38,766 nucleotides of DNA, taken from Paraburkholderia ginsengisoli NBRC 100965 (GTDB lineage Bacteria > Pseudomonadota > Gammaproteobacteria > Burkholderiales > Burkholderiaceae). Below the pieces are notes generated by a model. That model was not told the DNA's origin. It saw only the letters and a program-made list of their open reading frames with translations, and did not search any database. The position numbers and the translations under genes are program-made. Positions 23,549 to 30,369 of the stretch are shown piece after piece; the first letter of the stretch is position 1; each line of letters opens with the position of its first letter. Location of the stretch: the NCBI RefSeq assembly GCF_000739735.1, contig NZ_BBJF01000031.1, positions 1 to 38,766 on the forward strand, read 5' to 3'.

Positions 23549-24493
23549 CTACAGATACTTCGATGATTTCCACTGCTCGCCAAGATCAAGTGTCATGGTT
23601 TCTCCGGCCGTGACTATGCGAGGCGTCCTGAAAGGGCTAAAGGTTTCAGTGGTCCAAATGACGATGTCGTCGTAGATCAGTTCCTGCTGCCATATAACGC
23701 CGTCGGCCTTGCCAGACTGTGCAGTACTGAGAGAAGCGGTTTGCGGCATGCGGGAAAAAGGAGCTTCAAGGCTGTCCAGTCCACAGGTGTAAAAGGCCGT
23801 TGGCCGAGATAACGATCTGAATGAGCCGCGCTCGAAACGCGCGCTGGCACTAGCTTGCCCAGGTTGCCACGAATAATGACCGTGGTAGGTGGGGCACGCA
23901 ATTTGGACAGGGATTTCTTCCTTCGCCTTTTTAATTAACGATTCGAACTTAAAACCATAGGTCGATTCAAGAAGAATGCCGGCGGCGTTCAGATCTGACT
24001 CGTACGTAACGATGTCTTGCACCGGGTATTCAACGAGCTGTGCCGAATATCTGATGCCATTTGGGATAATCTTCACGTCTGACGCGCCATAGCGTTTCGC
24101 CAGTTTATACACAACCTCCGCACGAGTTTCGTCGAGAAGTATATTATTCATGTACATGAAACCGAGTACGACATCGAATTTTCCCGTCACCTCCGGAACT
24201 TCTATATCAAAAAGGTCAGCTTCAATGAATTTAATTTTACTGGAGAATTTATTTTCTTCTGCTAAAGCGGTGGCAATCGGAAGATTCGCATTGTCTACAG
24301 CCACAACCTCGGAAGCGCCGCATTGAAGTGCCATAAAACTTAAAAGCCCCGTGCCCGTCCCTGCGTCAAAGACACGATGGCCAGGCTTAACAACCCGTTG
24401 GATGGCTCGCCGGACGGCCTGGCCGCGGTCCAGTCGAAGCAAAAGCCGAAGATGTGAATCAGTTGCGTAATCGAAATACATTCGATCGCCCAT
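23549..24493 (-). CDS. Class I SAM-dependent methyltransferase, PRMT-like
   Basis: A 314-residue methyltransferase. Motif I is VFDAGTGTGLLSF at 41-53, followed by VVAVDNANLPIATALAEE (motif post-I) and FDVVLGFMYMNNILLDETR. The fold and the C-terminal beta-rich half (residues 165-310) resemble protein arginine methyltransferases, but the classical double-glutamate loop is not obvious. The target may therefore be a small molecule. GGAGG lies nine bases before the ATG at 24493. It is the first gene of the minus-strand cluster, with an AT-rich control region upstream. GC content here is visibly lower than in the replicon genes, consistent with transfer from elsewhere. Confidence 0.85.
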   Translation of the reverse strand: MGDRMYFDYATDSHLRLLLRLDRGQAVRRAIQRVVKPGHRVFDAGTGTGLLSFMALQCGASEVVAVDNANLPIATALAEENKFSSKIKFIEADLFDIEVPEVTGKFDVVLGFMYMNNILLDETRAEVVYKLAKRYGASDVKIIPNGIRYSAQLVEYPVQDIVTYESDLNAAGILLESTYGFKFESLIKKAKEEIPVQIACPTYHGHYSWQPGQASASARFERGSFRSLSRPTAFYTCGLDSLEAPFSRMPQTASLSTAQSGKADGVIWQQELIYDDIVIWTTETFSPFRTPRIVTAGETMTLDLGEQWKSSKYL

Positions 24494-24745
24494 TTTGCAT
24501 TGCCTCCGCGTCGGTGGTTGAAATTAACAAAAAAATAACGTTTCATTAGAATATTTTCCGGATGTTCACAACTTTTTACACCAGTTAAAACGGCAATTCA
24601 ATATATTTTTATTTTACAGAACGCTAATAAAATTATTTCAAATACATAAAATTCATTTTGAATAATGAGAGGAAAGCTGGTAGAGGGTAACAACCATTTT
24701 TCCCCAAATGTTAAGTTATCCGACCACCCTTTTCTGACATGCAAG

Positions 24746-24782
24746 TACTAGCGCGCACTAGTAAAATTTTGTTAAATTAACA
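24746..24782. promoter_or_regulatory. Two operator-like inverted repeats upstream of the sulfation cluster
   Basis: TACTAG and CTAGTA flank CGCGCA at 24746-24763. TGTTAA and TTAACA flank one A at 24770-24782. Both are perfect and lie about 250-290 bases upstream of the methyltransferase start, in AT-rich DNA. They are candidate regulator sites for the cluster; no regulator gene is visible nearby. Confidence 0.4.
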
Positions 24783-24975
24783 TTTGACTATTTTGGTGGC
24801 CAGATCGCTGTCTGGCGCATGCTTAAATATAGTGAGTGCCACTGATCTATTTCTGGCTAATACCGGGTATTGGCGAAGCGTTCGGTGAACATGCATAAGA
24901 GTTCAGCGACATTTGAAACGCCGACAAGACAGCTGGTGAATGAAAATGACCCGATCTCGACGACACACCTGCAAC

Positions 24976-25035
24976 GCGCCGGATACGGCATCGAATGCTG
25001 TATATGCATACAGTATTCGATGCCGTAGTGGGCGC
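24976..25035. repeat. 60-bp hairpin with SOS-box-like centre
   Basis: Arms at 24984-25003 and 25008-25027 are complementary over 20 positions, except one G-T pair, around ATGC. After a 3-base interruption a further 5 bp pair (24976-24980 with 25031-25035). The centre, 24998-25013, reads CTGT-8 bases-ACAG, the LexA-box form used by E. coli and betaproteobacteria. No gene starts close by; the nearest are 310 bases (antitoxin) and about 500 bases (methyltransferase) away. Confidence 0.65.
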
Positions 25036-25288
25036 CTTTCCAACCGCGAGTCGACTCATCCTGCTCTCGGGCGCGGCTGCAGCTCGGCGGCGGCCGGACA
25101 CTGTCGTCACGTGCGGAAACGCGTCGCTGGCTACCGAACTTCCCCGGCGGCGCTGGCCTCAGGGAACGTTGACTAATCGACGTAGCCTGTTGAACCTTGA
25201 TTAAGAGGTAACGTAAGTAAAAGTCCGGATTCTGAGGACTTTCGGTACTGGAATGTGTCCAGGAAGTATCAGACTCGATCATGGTTCA

Positions 25289-25315
25289 TTCCACGATATA
25301 CTATTAATCGTGGAA
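25289..25315. promoter_or_regulatory. Operator of the toxin-antitoxin operon
   Basis: TTCCACGAT and ATCGTGGAA are perfect complements separated by nine AT-rich bases, 22 bases upstream of the antitoxin ATG. This matches autoregulation of type II toxin-antitoxin operons by the antitoxin or complex. Confidence 0.75.
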
Positions 25316-25336
25316 CTTTCATTTATAGGTTGCGCC

Positions 25337-25795
25337 ATGAAAACGCTAGATGTGTCCCAGGCTACGGCGGCCGCTCACGCTGGTGGCGTCCTGTCAGCCA
25401 TCCTGAAAGCCGACGGTGGCTCCTTCTATGTCGAACTGGAAACCCGCACGGCCGGCACCGCGGTACTGGTCACCTCGAACAACCGTCGCCCGCGGGCGTT
25501 CCGCAACCCTGTCAAGGCGCTCGAAGTAATTCGCGAGCTCGGGTTGCAGAGTGGGCGGTTTTCGCTCGAAGCCTGGCGGCCGGACGAAATCGACTCGGAC
25601 CGGCAGGGCAGGCCCGATCGTGCCGAGGCGATGAAGGCCACGCATGCGAGCGCCGCCGCTTACGACAAGTGGGTGCGGCAGCAGGTCCAGGAGGCGATCG
25701 ATGATCTGCGTCCGACGATCGCGCACGACGACGTAATGAAGAAGGCTGACGCACGCATCGAGGCGATGCGGAAGGGCAAGCGTGCGAAGTCTTGA
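25337..25795 (+). CDS. Antitoxin of a ParD/ParE-like module
   Basis: A 152-residue protein followed, with a 14-base overlap, by a ParE-like toxin. The C-terminal part (YDKWVRQQVQEAIDDLRPTI, then AHDDVMKKADARIEAMRK) resembles the toxin-wrapping tail of ParD/stability-determinant antitoxins. The N-terminal 75 residues (VSQATAAAHAGGVLSAIL, then FYVELETRTAGTAVLVTSNN) are an added domain I cannot name, possibly the DNA-binding part. At 152 residues it is longer than a typical ParD of 80-90. I start at 25337, since the longer open frame would run through the operator. It should neutralise the toxin and repress the operon. Confidence 0.8.
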   Translation: MKTLDVSQATAAAHAGGVLSAILKADGGSFYVELETRTAGTAVLVTSNNRRPRAFRNPVKALEVIRELGLQSGRFSLEAWRPDEIDSDRQGRPDRAEAMKATHASAAAYDKWVRQQVQEAIDDLRPTIAHDDVMKKADARIEAMRKGKRAKS

Positions 25796-26057
25796 ATGGA
25801 AGGTACAGGCAGAAAACGACCTGTTTGACATACTCGACTACATCGGCCACGACAGCCCCGAAGCGGCCGTGGCGCTTGTACAGAAGATCCGCACGAAGGT
25901 TGACGGCCTGCGCGAGCGCCCCACGCTGTACCGCGCCGGGCGCATCCGAGGCACCCGTGAAATGATCGTTCATCGCAACTACATCGTGTTCTATCGCGCG
26001 AGTGATGAAATGGTGACGATCCTTCGCGTGAAGCATGCACGCCAGCAGTGGCCGTGA
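25782..26057 (+). CDS. ParE/RelE-superfamily toxin
   Basis: A 91-residue basic protein with the ParE/RelE fold pattern: LEWKVQAENDLFDILDYIG, then RERPTLYRAGRIRGTREMIVHRNYIVFYR and VTILRVKHARQQWP. The conserved arginines and the terminal KHARQ-x-WP are typical of plasmid ParE/RelE toxins. ParE members poison DNA gyrase and RelE members cut ribosome-bound mRNA; the target here is not decided by sequence. The GTG start at 25782 has AAGGGC upstream and overlaps the antitoxin end, so it is translationally coupled. It probably serves plasmid retention. Confidence 0.92.
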   Translation: MRSLEWKVQAENDLFDILDYIGHDSPEAAVALVQKIRTKVDGLRERPTLYRAGRIRGTREMIVHRNYIVFYRASDEMVTILRVKHARQQWP

Positions 26058-26318
26058 TAGGGGGCGATCTTGGATACTGGCCCGGGCGGCCTGAACGTCT
26101 GCACCGGGGGGTGCCAGGGCCCGGTCAGGGGAAGTACCGGGGGCCTCCCAAAGTAGACGCTATGAAGCAGACGCACCTGAGTAGACGCAATGGCGAATAC
26201 TCAGCAGATAACGCGGGGGGAGTCCAGCCGGACGCTCCCTGCGTAGCCCCGAAGGCTTGTCAGGCAAAGGCAGCGCCACGATACTTCACTCAACGCATCT
26301 GACGCAGGGGAAAACGAA
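26058..26318. other. Leader region of the HTH protein with 14-bp phased repeats
   Basis: A 260-base stretch between the toxin gene and the HTH protein. It contains three phased repeats at 26153-26188. A 46-codon open frame (26162-26302) exists but has no ribosome site, and I do not call it. Confidence 0.4.
26153..26194 (+). repeat. Three tandem 14-bp repeats (iteron/operator-like)
   Basis: GTAGACGC at 26153, GCAGACGC at 26167 and GTAGACGC at 26181 recur with an exact 14-bp period, with variable bases between. They lie about 130 bases upstream of a winged-helix protein that could bind them. Confidence 0.5.
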
Positions 26319-26807
26319 ATGGCCGCAGCCACCAAACCACTCGCTACAACCGCTATCGACAAGAGCGTGTCGGCAAAGTGGTCCGCGCCGCTCGCAAATG
26401 CTGGCTGGACCTCGTTTCCCAACATCATTTTCGAACGTCAGCGGGCGCTCGGTCTGACGCCGCTCGATATCAACATCCTGCTGCATCTGGCGGGTTACTG
26501 GTGGAAGCCCGGCGAAAACGCGCATCCATCGAAAGCGACGATCGCCAAGGCTATCGGCGTATCGCCCAGGACAGTGCAGAAGCGCATTGCGGCCATGGAG
26601 GCTGCCAAGTTTATCCAGCGGATCTACCGCAAGACCGGCGTGGGCGACAACGACACGAACGAGTACGACCTCAGCGGCCTGATCCAGGCAGCCAAGCCCT
26701 TTGCCGAGGAAAAGATCGCGGAGCGCGACCGTCGGCAGAAGGAGCAGGCAGACCGCCTTGCCCGCAAGAAGCCCTTGGCAATCGTCAAGGGCGGCAAAGT
26801 CGATTAA
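26319..26807 (+). CDS. Helix-turn-helix (HTH_36-like) plasmid protein
   Basis: A 162-residue DNA-binding protein. Residues 45-110 hold a winged helix (LTPLDINILLHLAGYWW, then HPSKATIAKAIGVSPRTVQKRI and FIQRIYRK), the HTH_36 pattern found in small plasmid replication or regulatory proteins. The C-terminal 40 residues are a charged helix rich in K, R and E. AGGGGA lies nine bases before the ATG. Three 14-bp repeats upstream are a natural target. It could be a regulator or a minor replication protein; the main initiator is the gene at 11219. A tRNA-like element begins seven bases after its stop. Confidence 0.82.
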   Translation: MAAATKPLATTAIDKSVSAKWSAPLANAGWTSFPNIIFERQRALGLTPLDINILLHLAGYWWKPGENAHPSKATIAKAIGVSPRTVQKRIAAMEAAKFIQRIYRKTGVGDNDTNEYDLSGLIQAAKPFAEEKIAERDRRQKEQADRLARKKPLAIVKGGKVD

Positions 26808-26813
26808 CGATCA

Positions 26814-26939
26814 CACGGTGTAGCTCAATGGATCGAGCGCCGGCGCGTATACCGCTCGCGGAGAGCGGCTGTTCGATGGGTTGGTTGACACCTCCATCGT
26901 ACCGCGTCGGAGATCCGGGTTCAAATCCCGGCATCGTTC
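26814..26939 (+). tRNA. tRNA-like cloverleaf with an expanded anticodon arm
   Basis: The 5' acceptor strand CACGGTG (26814-26820) pairs with CATCGTT (26932-26938), with one mismatch at the end and one G-U. TA at 26821-26822 is followed by a D arm (GCTC, loop AATGGATC, GAGC, 26823-26838). The T arm is perfect: CCGGG, loop TTCAAAT, CCCGG (26915-26931), preceded by a 4-base variable loop. The anticodon stem is an 8-bp helix (26840-26847 with 26903-26910). Its top is not a 7-base loop but a segment of about 55 bases with two more hairpins (26852-26868 and 26874-26899). No CCA is encoded, and T-runs follow. It cannot decode as drawn, unless the insert is removed. It may be a tRNA mimic or a degenerate tRNA. 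Confidence 0.6.
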
Positions 26940-27027
26940 CCCTTTTCACTGACTCTAATCGTTTTGATACAGCCGAAAAGGCATGAAACGCACGCTCACA
27001 TACCCCCTCTGTCGCAAGGAGCGAATC

Positions 27028-27117
27028 ATGCGCGCCGAGCTACTAGCCGCAGCCCGTCGCGTCGCAGTCAGTTGGGTAGTGGACAAAGACGTTCAGCGCT
27101 ATCAGGCGCGAACTTAA
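27028..27117 (+). CDS. Possible 29-residue small protein
   Basis: A short frame starting at 27028 with an ideal AAGGAG six bases upstream. It encodes MRAELLAAARRVAVSWVVDK and nine more residues, an amphipathic helix-like sequence. The frame could also start at 26983 without a good ribosome site. Its TAA overlaps the stop of the convergent SRAP gene within the bases TTAA. The strong ribosome site is the main support; there is no family match I can name. Confidence 0.4.
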   Translation: MRAELLAAARRVAVSWVVDKDVQRYQART

Positions 27118-28034
27118 GCCGCCATCCGATGTTCGTAATAGGGTCGCTCGCGATCATCGAGGATCGCATACTGCGCGGCAAGGTTGGTCGGGTCGGGACT
27201 GAGCCACGCGTCGACATTCGCGGGCTTGATGGGGATGATGCAGCGATCGTGGCCAGCCGCTGCTACCTCCGGCGGTGGCTCGTCGGTAACCGCAGCAAAC
27301 GACCAGAGGTCGGGTTCACCTGGTATCGCCGTGCGCGACCACAGGCACGCAACCAGCATCTGTTGTGGCGGAGTCGGATCGAACTGCAGAATCAGTTTTT
27401 CCCCCTTGCGATCGACGTGCTCGTAGAAACGATTGACGATCATGATGCCGTGGTTGTAGCCGAAAAGCTTTCCCCATACCCGCCGCAGGTTGTTACGTCG
27501 GGCGTTGTAGGTCCCCGGCTTTTCCTTCTCCATCTCCTCGGTCCAGCCCGGCAGCCGGCAACGGTACCGCATCGGGACAACGACACGCCGACCGTCCTGA
27601 ACGATCAGCACAGGGGCATACCAGCCGGGATAGATCCGCGAATCGGCATCCTTCAGGGTCGTGCGCTTCAGATCAGCAAGCCGGCGCACCGCGGCATCGA
27701 TCCTGTTGGTAGCGATCCGTCTGCTTTCGGCGGCCGCTTTGGTCGGCTTCGCTTCCAGAGTTCGTTCCGCCCTGGCGAGTCGCGTGCGCTGCTCAAAGAC
27801 CTCCTGTTCGAGTCTGGTTGCCCGCTGCGCATTGTTCCCGGCAATCAATGCCTGGATGTGGCGCTCATCGTCAGTCTGAGCCTGCGAAAATGCCGCCTCC
27901 ATGGCCAGCGGGGCTTTCATGTCGCGCCCACCGTGTTCCCAGTACAGCTCTGCAAACTCCCGCAGGCTCATGACTGCGCCGAACAGCTTGACGTACTTCT
28001 TGTAGTCCGCCTCGATCTGGGCTGAATAGCACAC
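27114..28034 (-). CDS. SRAP (YedK/HMCES-type) abasic-site protein
   Basis: A 306-residue SOS response-associated peptidase-family protein. It should crosslink to abasic sites in single-stranded DNA through Cys2. The start that exposes Cys2 is the GTG at 28034 (product MCYSAQIEADY), with GGAGG five bases upstream; the ATG at 28046 would bury the cysteine, so I reject it. Other family residues are the asparagine in YNARRNN, the glutamate in RFYEHV and the histidine in GHDRCIIPI. An extra helical insertion of about 80 residues (65-125) makes it longer than the 220-residue YedK. A LexA-box-like site lies 63 bases upstream. It likely protects plasmid single-stranded DNA during transfer or damage. 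Confidence 0.92.
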   Translation of the reverse strand: MCYSAQIEADYKKYVKLFGAVMSLREFAELYWEHGGRDMKAPLAMEAAFSQAQTDDERHIQALIAGNNAQRATRLEQEVFEQRTRLARAERTLEAKPTKAAAESRRIATNRIDAAVRRLADLKRTTLKDADSRIYPGWYAPVLIVQDGRRVVVPMRYRCRLPGWTEEMEKEKPGTYNARRNNLRRVWGKLFGYNHGIMIVNRFYEHVDRKGEKLILQFDPTPPQQMLVACLWSRTAIPGEPDLWSFAAVTDEPPPEVAAAGHDRCIIPIKPANVDAWLSPDPTNLAAQYAILDDRERPYYEHRMAA

Positions 28035-28096
28035 AGCGACCTCCATGCAGGAGCATGCCGATTGATGGTATCGAATTCAGTTCTGAGATGATTATA

Positions 28097-28112
28097 CTGT
28101 ATATCCGTACAG
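28097..28112. promoter_or_regulatory. LexA (SOS) box between divergent SRAP and two-repeat genes
   Basis: CTGTATATCCGTACAG fits CTGT-8 bases-ACAG. It lies 63 bases upstream of the SRAP start and 17-26 bases upstream of the divergent gene, so both may be induced by DNA damage. SRAP proteins are classically SOS-linked, which supports the site. Confidence 0.8.
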
Positions 28113-28128
28113 TCTTTTCAGCCCTGAT

Positions 28129-28740
28129 ATGCCCCGCATGCCTGAATGCAAGCCACCCACGATCTACCAGCTGCGCGAGCTGTGGCGTCGCTATCGGGGC
28201 AACGGTCTCGTTCACCGTCTGATCCTCGAAATCCAGCACTTACGCGGATTCTTTCGCGACGTGGAGCTGTTGCGCGAGGTTATCCAGCGCTGCTGGTACG
28301 AAGAAACTGGCAACAAGCTGGTCGCGCTGGAACGGCTATGCGTCGAGCTGCAGGAGGAACTGTTCCGCGCCGGCGTCGTCACCGACACGCCCAAGCCGCG
28401 CGCGCTGCCACCCTTTACGCCACCGTCCCGACATGACCTGCGAGCACTCGCGCAGCACTATCACAACGACGAAGCTATCCAGGCGCTGATCGAGGAAATA
28501 TGGCACGCGCGGACGTTCGTGCTGCGTGTGGACGAGTTACGTCTTGTCGTCGTGCGCTGCTGGCGTGCGGAAACGGATTGCGATCTCGTTGCACTCGAAG
28601 AACTACGCGTGCGCCTCGAAGCCGAGAAGGCGCGCGCCGGCGTCATTGCGTCGGCCGAACCTGCACAGCGTGAACAGCCTGGACTGACCGCGCGCATTCC
28701 CCTCGATCTGGATGGTCAGCCGGAGCAACGCCGCGGCTGA
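28129..28740 (+). CDS. Unknown protein with two tandem 75-residue repeats
   Basis: A 203-residue, mostly helical protein that I do not recognise. Residues about 10-85 and 98-172 are the same unit twice. Unit 1 has TIYQLRELWRRY, then LVHRLILEIQHLRGFF and LREVIQRCWYEETGNKLVALE. Unit 2 has SRHDLRALAQHY, then AIQALIEEIWHARTFV and LRLVVVRCWRAETDCDLVALE. An RCW-x-ET core is shared. The C-terminal 30 residues are low-complexity. Either ATG (28129 or 28138) may be used; neither has a strong ribosome site. It faces away from the SRAP gene across a LexA box, so it is a candidate SOS-induced protein. It is convergent with the response regulator, seven bases apart. Confidence 0.8.
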   Translation: MPRMPECKPPTIYQLRELWRRYRGNGLVHRLILEIQHLRGFFRDVELLREVIQRCWYEETGNKLVALERLCVELQEELFRAGVVTDTPKPRALPPFTPPSRHDLRALAQHYHNDEAIQALIEEIWHARTFVLRVDELRLVVVRCWRAETDCDLVALEELRVRLEAEKARAGVIASAEPAQREQPGLTARIPLDLDGQPEQRRG

Positions 28741-28747
28741 CGCAGGC

Positions 28748-29527
28748 TCAAATGCGTTGAGCGGATGAGTTGTCGGTTCCGCCGTCGAAACCTCTGGAGT
28801 TGCCGGTTCCGCCGTCGAAACCTCTGGACTCAGAGCCGGCGGCGTCCAGCTGTTCAAGGCGATACCCATAGCCGTAGACCGGCGCCAGCCGGTATCCGTT
28901 TTCCGGCCGCAGACCGAGTTTGGAGCGCAACAGTGAAACGTGCGTATCCATCGTGCGTGACGGAATGTCCGCGGCCTGTTTCCACACCAGCTCAGTGATA
29001 TGCGCGCGTGACAGTGGCCGCCCGAGATTCTGGAACAGCAGCAGCGCGAGCGCGAATTCGCGCTGGGTCAGGGGCACCCGCACACCGCTTTTCGTGGCTT
29101 GCCCCAAAGGCAGATCGAATTCAAACTCGCCGAAGACCTCTTTTGGGGCGACAGGATTGAGCGCATACGTACGGCGCAACACCGCCGCGACACGCGCGAG
29201 CAGCACGCCGGCCGTGACGGGCTTGACGAGATAGTCATCCGCGCCGGCGTTCAGTATCGACGTGATGTCATCTTCCCGACCGTACGCAGTCATGAAGATG
29301 ACCGGCAGGCGTTCCGGTCCGCTCTGTTTGACCCATTCCAGCACGGCCTTGCCGGTCATGTCCGGAATTCCCCAGTCGAGCAGCAGCAGATCGAAGGTCT
29401 CCCGCCGGAGCGCGTGAACGAGGGCCTGCCCTTTCGAAAACCCGTGGCACGTGTGCCCGGCCGCCGACAGCGTTTCGTCGACGAAAGCGGCCTGAACCGG
29501 ATCGTCTTCAAGTACCGCAACTCTCAT
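28748..29527 (-). CDS. Orphan OmpR/PhoB-type response regulator
   Basis: A 259-residue transcription factor. The receiver domain (1-120) has the acidic pair in LEDDP, the phospho-acceptor aspartate in LLLLDWGIPDM and the conserved lysine in DYLVKPV. The winged-helix DNA-binding domain (about 135-230) has LTQREFALALLLFQNLGRPLS and the recognition part SRTMDTHVSLLRSKLG. The C-terminal tail carries SRGFDGGT twice, from a 30-bp DNA duplication. No sensor kinase lies beside it, so its partner must be elsewhere. The ATG at 29527 has GGGGGAAGCC upstream. Confidence 0.95.
   Translation of the reverse strand: MRVAVLEDDPVQAAFVDETLSAAGHTCHGFSKGQALVHALRRETFDLLLLDWGIPDMTGKAVLEWVKQSGPERLPVIFMTAYGREDDITSILNAGADDYLVKPVTAGVLLARVAAVLRRTYALNPVAPKEVFGEFEFDLPLGQATKSGVRVPLTQREFALALLLFQNLGRPLSRAHITELVWKQAADIPSRTMDTHVSLLRSKLGLRPENGYRLAPVYGYGYRLEQLDAAGSESRGFDGGTGNSRGFDGGTDNSSAQRI
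28769..28828. repeat. 30-bp tandem duplication in the response-regulator 3' end
   Basis: Units 28769-28798 and 28799-28828 differ at one base (T or C at the fifth position). They encode a duplicated ten-residue glycine-rich tail, and the near-identity indicates a recent expansion. Confidence 0.9.
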
Positions 29528-29710
29528 GGCTTCCCCCGGTCCGTGCGCTGGCTGTTGCGGCGTAAATCTTTTGTCGTTTTTTGACTATTCTAGGCCGTGT
29601 TGCGCACGCCGCTCACCTGAGACAAACCCCAGCGAAGTACTGTCGCGCCGCTGTGCCTGTGCACATGGTCTTTATCCCCAAGCGCACAATCGCGGCACCG
29701 TCGATCTTTC

Positions 29711-29977
29711 CTACTCGTCCAGTTCCCAGATCGCCCCCAACCCGGCTACATAGCAGAGCAGCGCCCATGCGGAATAGGGAATTTCATTGTCACCGCTAAT
29801 CCAGCGGCGAATCTGCCGGCCACTCTTGTCAGCCAGATCAAGAAACTCTGCCGCACTGCGACCGGTGAACCCCGCCAGCCGGACCACCTCCTGAACTTCC
29901 ACGCCTGTGGGTTGAGCCCAAAAGGCCGCGGGCTGCAGACATTCCCGGCGGATATTCACCTGAATAGCAGTAGTCAT
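29711..29977 (-). CDS. Small HTH (Xre/Cro-like) regulator
   Basis: An 88-residue protein. Residues 30-75 (VRLAGFTGRSAAEFLDLADKS, then GRQIRRWISGDNEIPYSAWALL) match a helix-turn-helix of the Xre/plasmid-regulator type, with the RRWISG recognition helix and a following hydrophobic helix. The N-terminal 25 residues are unfamiliar. It lies alone on the minus strand upstream of the response regulator. It is a reasonable candidate for the repressor that binds the AGGTC-5-GACCT operators at 31706 and 31805, by location only. Confidence 0.7.
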   Translation of the reverse strand: MTTAIQVNIRRECLQPAAFWAQPTGVEVQEVVRLAGFTGRSAAEFLDLADKSGRQIRRWISGDNEIPYSAWALLCYVAGLGAIWELDE

Positions 29978-30369
29978 TTTTCACTCCGTTTCCTGCGCCG
30001 ACGTGCTTCGTCGTCTGTTCCATTCCAGCCCCCGCAGCTGCGCCGCGGAGGAATCACGCAGCCTTCGGCTGCTTGCCGGCGACACCCACCGGATGCGGAT
30101 GCCTCACCGGATCGTCCCTTCGCTACCGCTACGGGCCGGCGCGCTCCCCACGCGTGCAACGCGGGGTCCCCGGGCGCCTCGATCCGGGCGCGACGGCGCG
30201 CGCGGAATGTCTGCAGTTACCCCGGACCCCGGTTTGGCAGGAAGGAGGGTGATCCCAGCCCGAGGCCAGATCAAGCGTACTGGGCCGTCATTTTCCCGCA
30301 TCCGGCAGGCGGTCGGCCGAGCATTGGTCGCAACGCCAACGGCAGCATGGCGCAAGGGTCGTCAAGCCC
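29978..30369. other. GC-rich gene-free region with short hairpins
   Basis: About 390 very GC-rich bases. Open frames on the plus strand run through it but have arginine- and proline-rich, shadow-like products, and I do not call them. Hairpins are frequent, for example GCAGCC and GGCTGC around TTC near 30058-30072. It could hold a promoter for the small HTH gene or a structured RNA; nothing decisive is visible. Confidence 0.35.

Larger units (their letters stand above)
24494..25336. promoter_or_regulatory. AT-rich control region between the sulfation cluster and the toxin-antitoxin genes
   Basis: About 840 bases without a supported gene. The part at 24500-24840 is very AT-rich, unlike its surroundings. 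It carries two short inverted repeats (24746-24763 and 24770-24782) and probably the cluster promoter. The rest holds a long palindrome with an SOS-box-like centre (24976-25035) and the antitoxin operator (25289-25315). Confidence 0.55.

Noticed and set aside
26162..26302. 46-codon frame before the HTH gene
   Set aside because: No ribosome site, no motif, and it overlaps the 14-bp repeats.
26378..26986. Plus-strand frame running through the HTH gene and the tRNA-like element
   Set aside because: The overlapping HTH frame has a clear domain and ribosome site. This frame has neither and crosses a structured RNA.
28046..28046. ATG start of the SRAP gene four codons upstream
   Set aside because: SRAP chemistry needs cysteine at position 2; only the GTG at 28034 gives that, and it has its own GGAGG.
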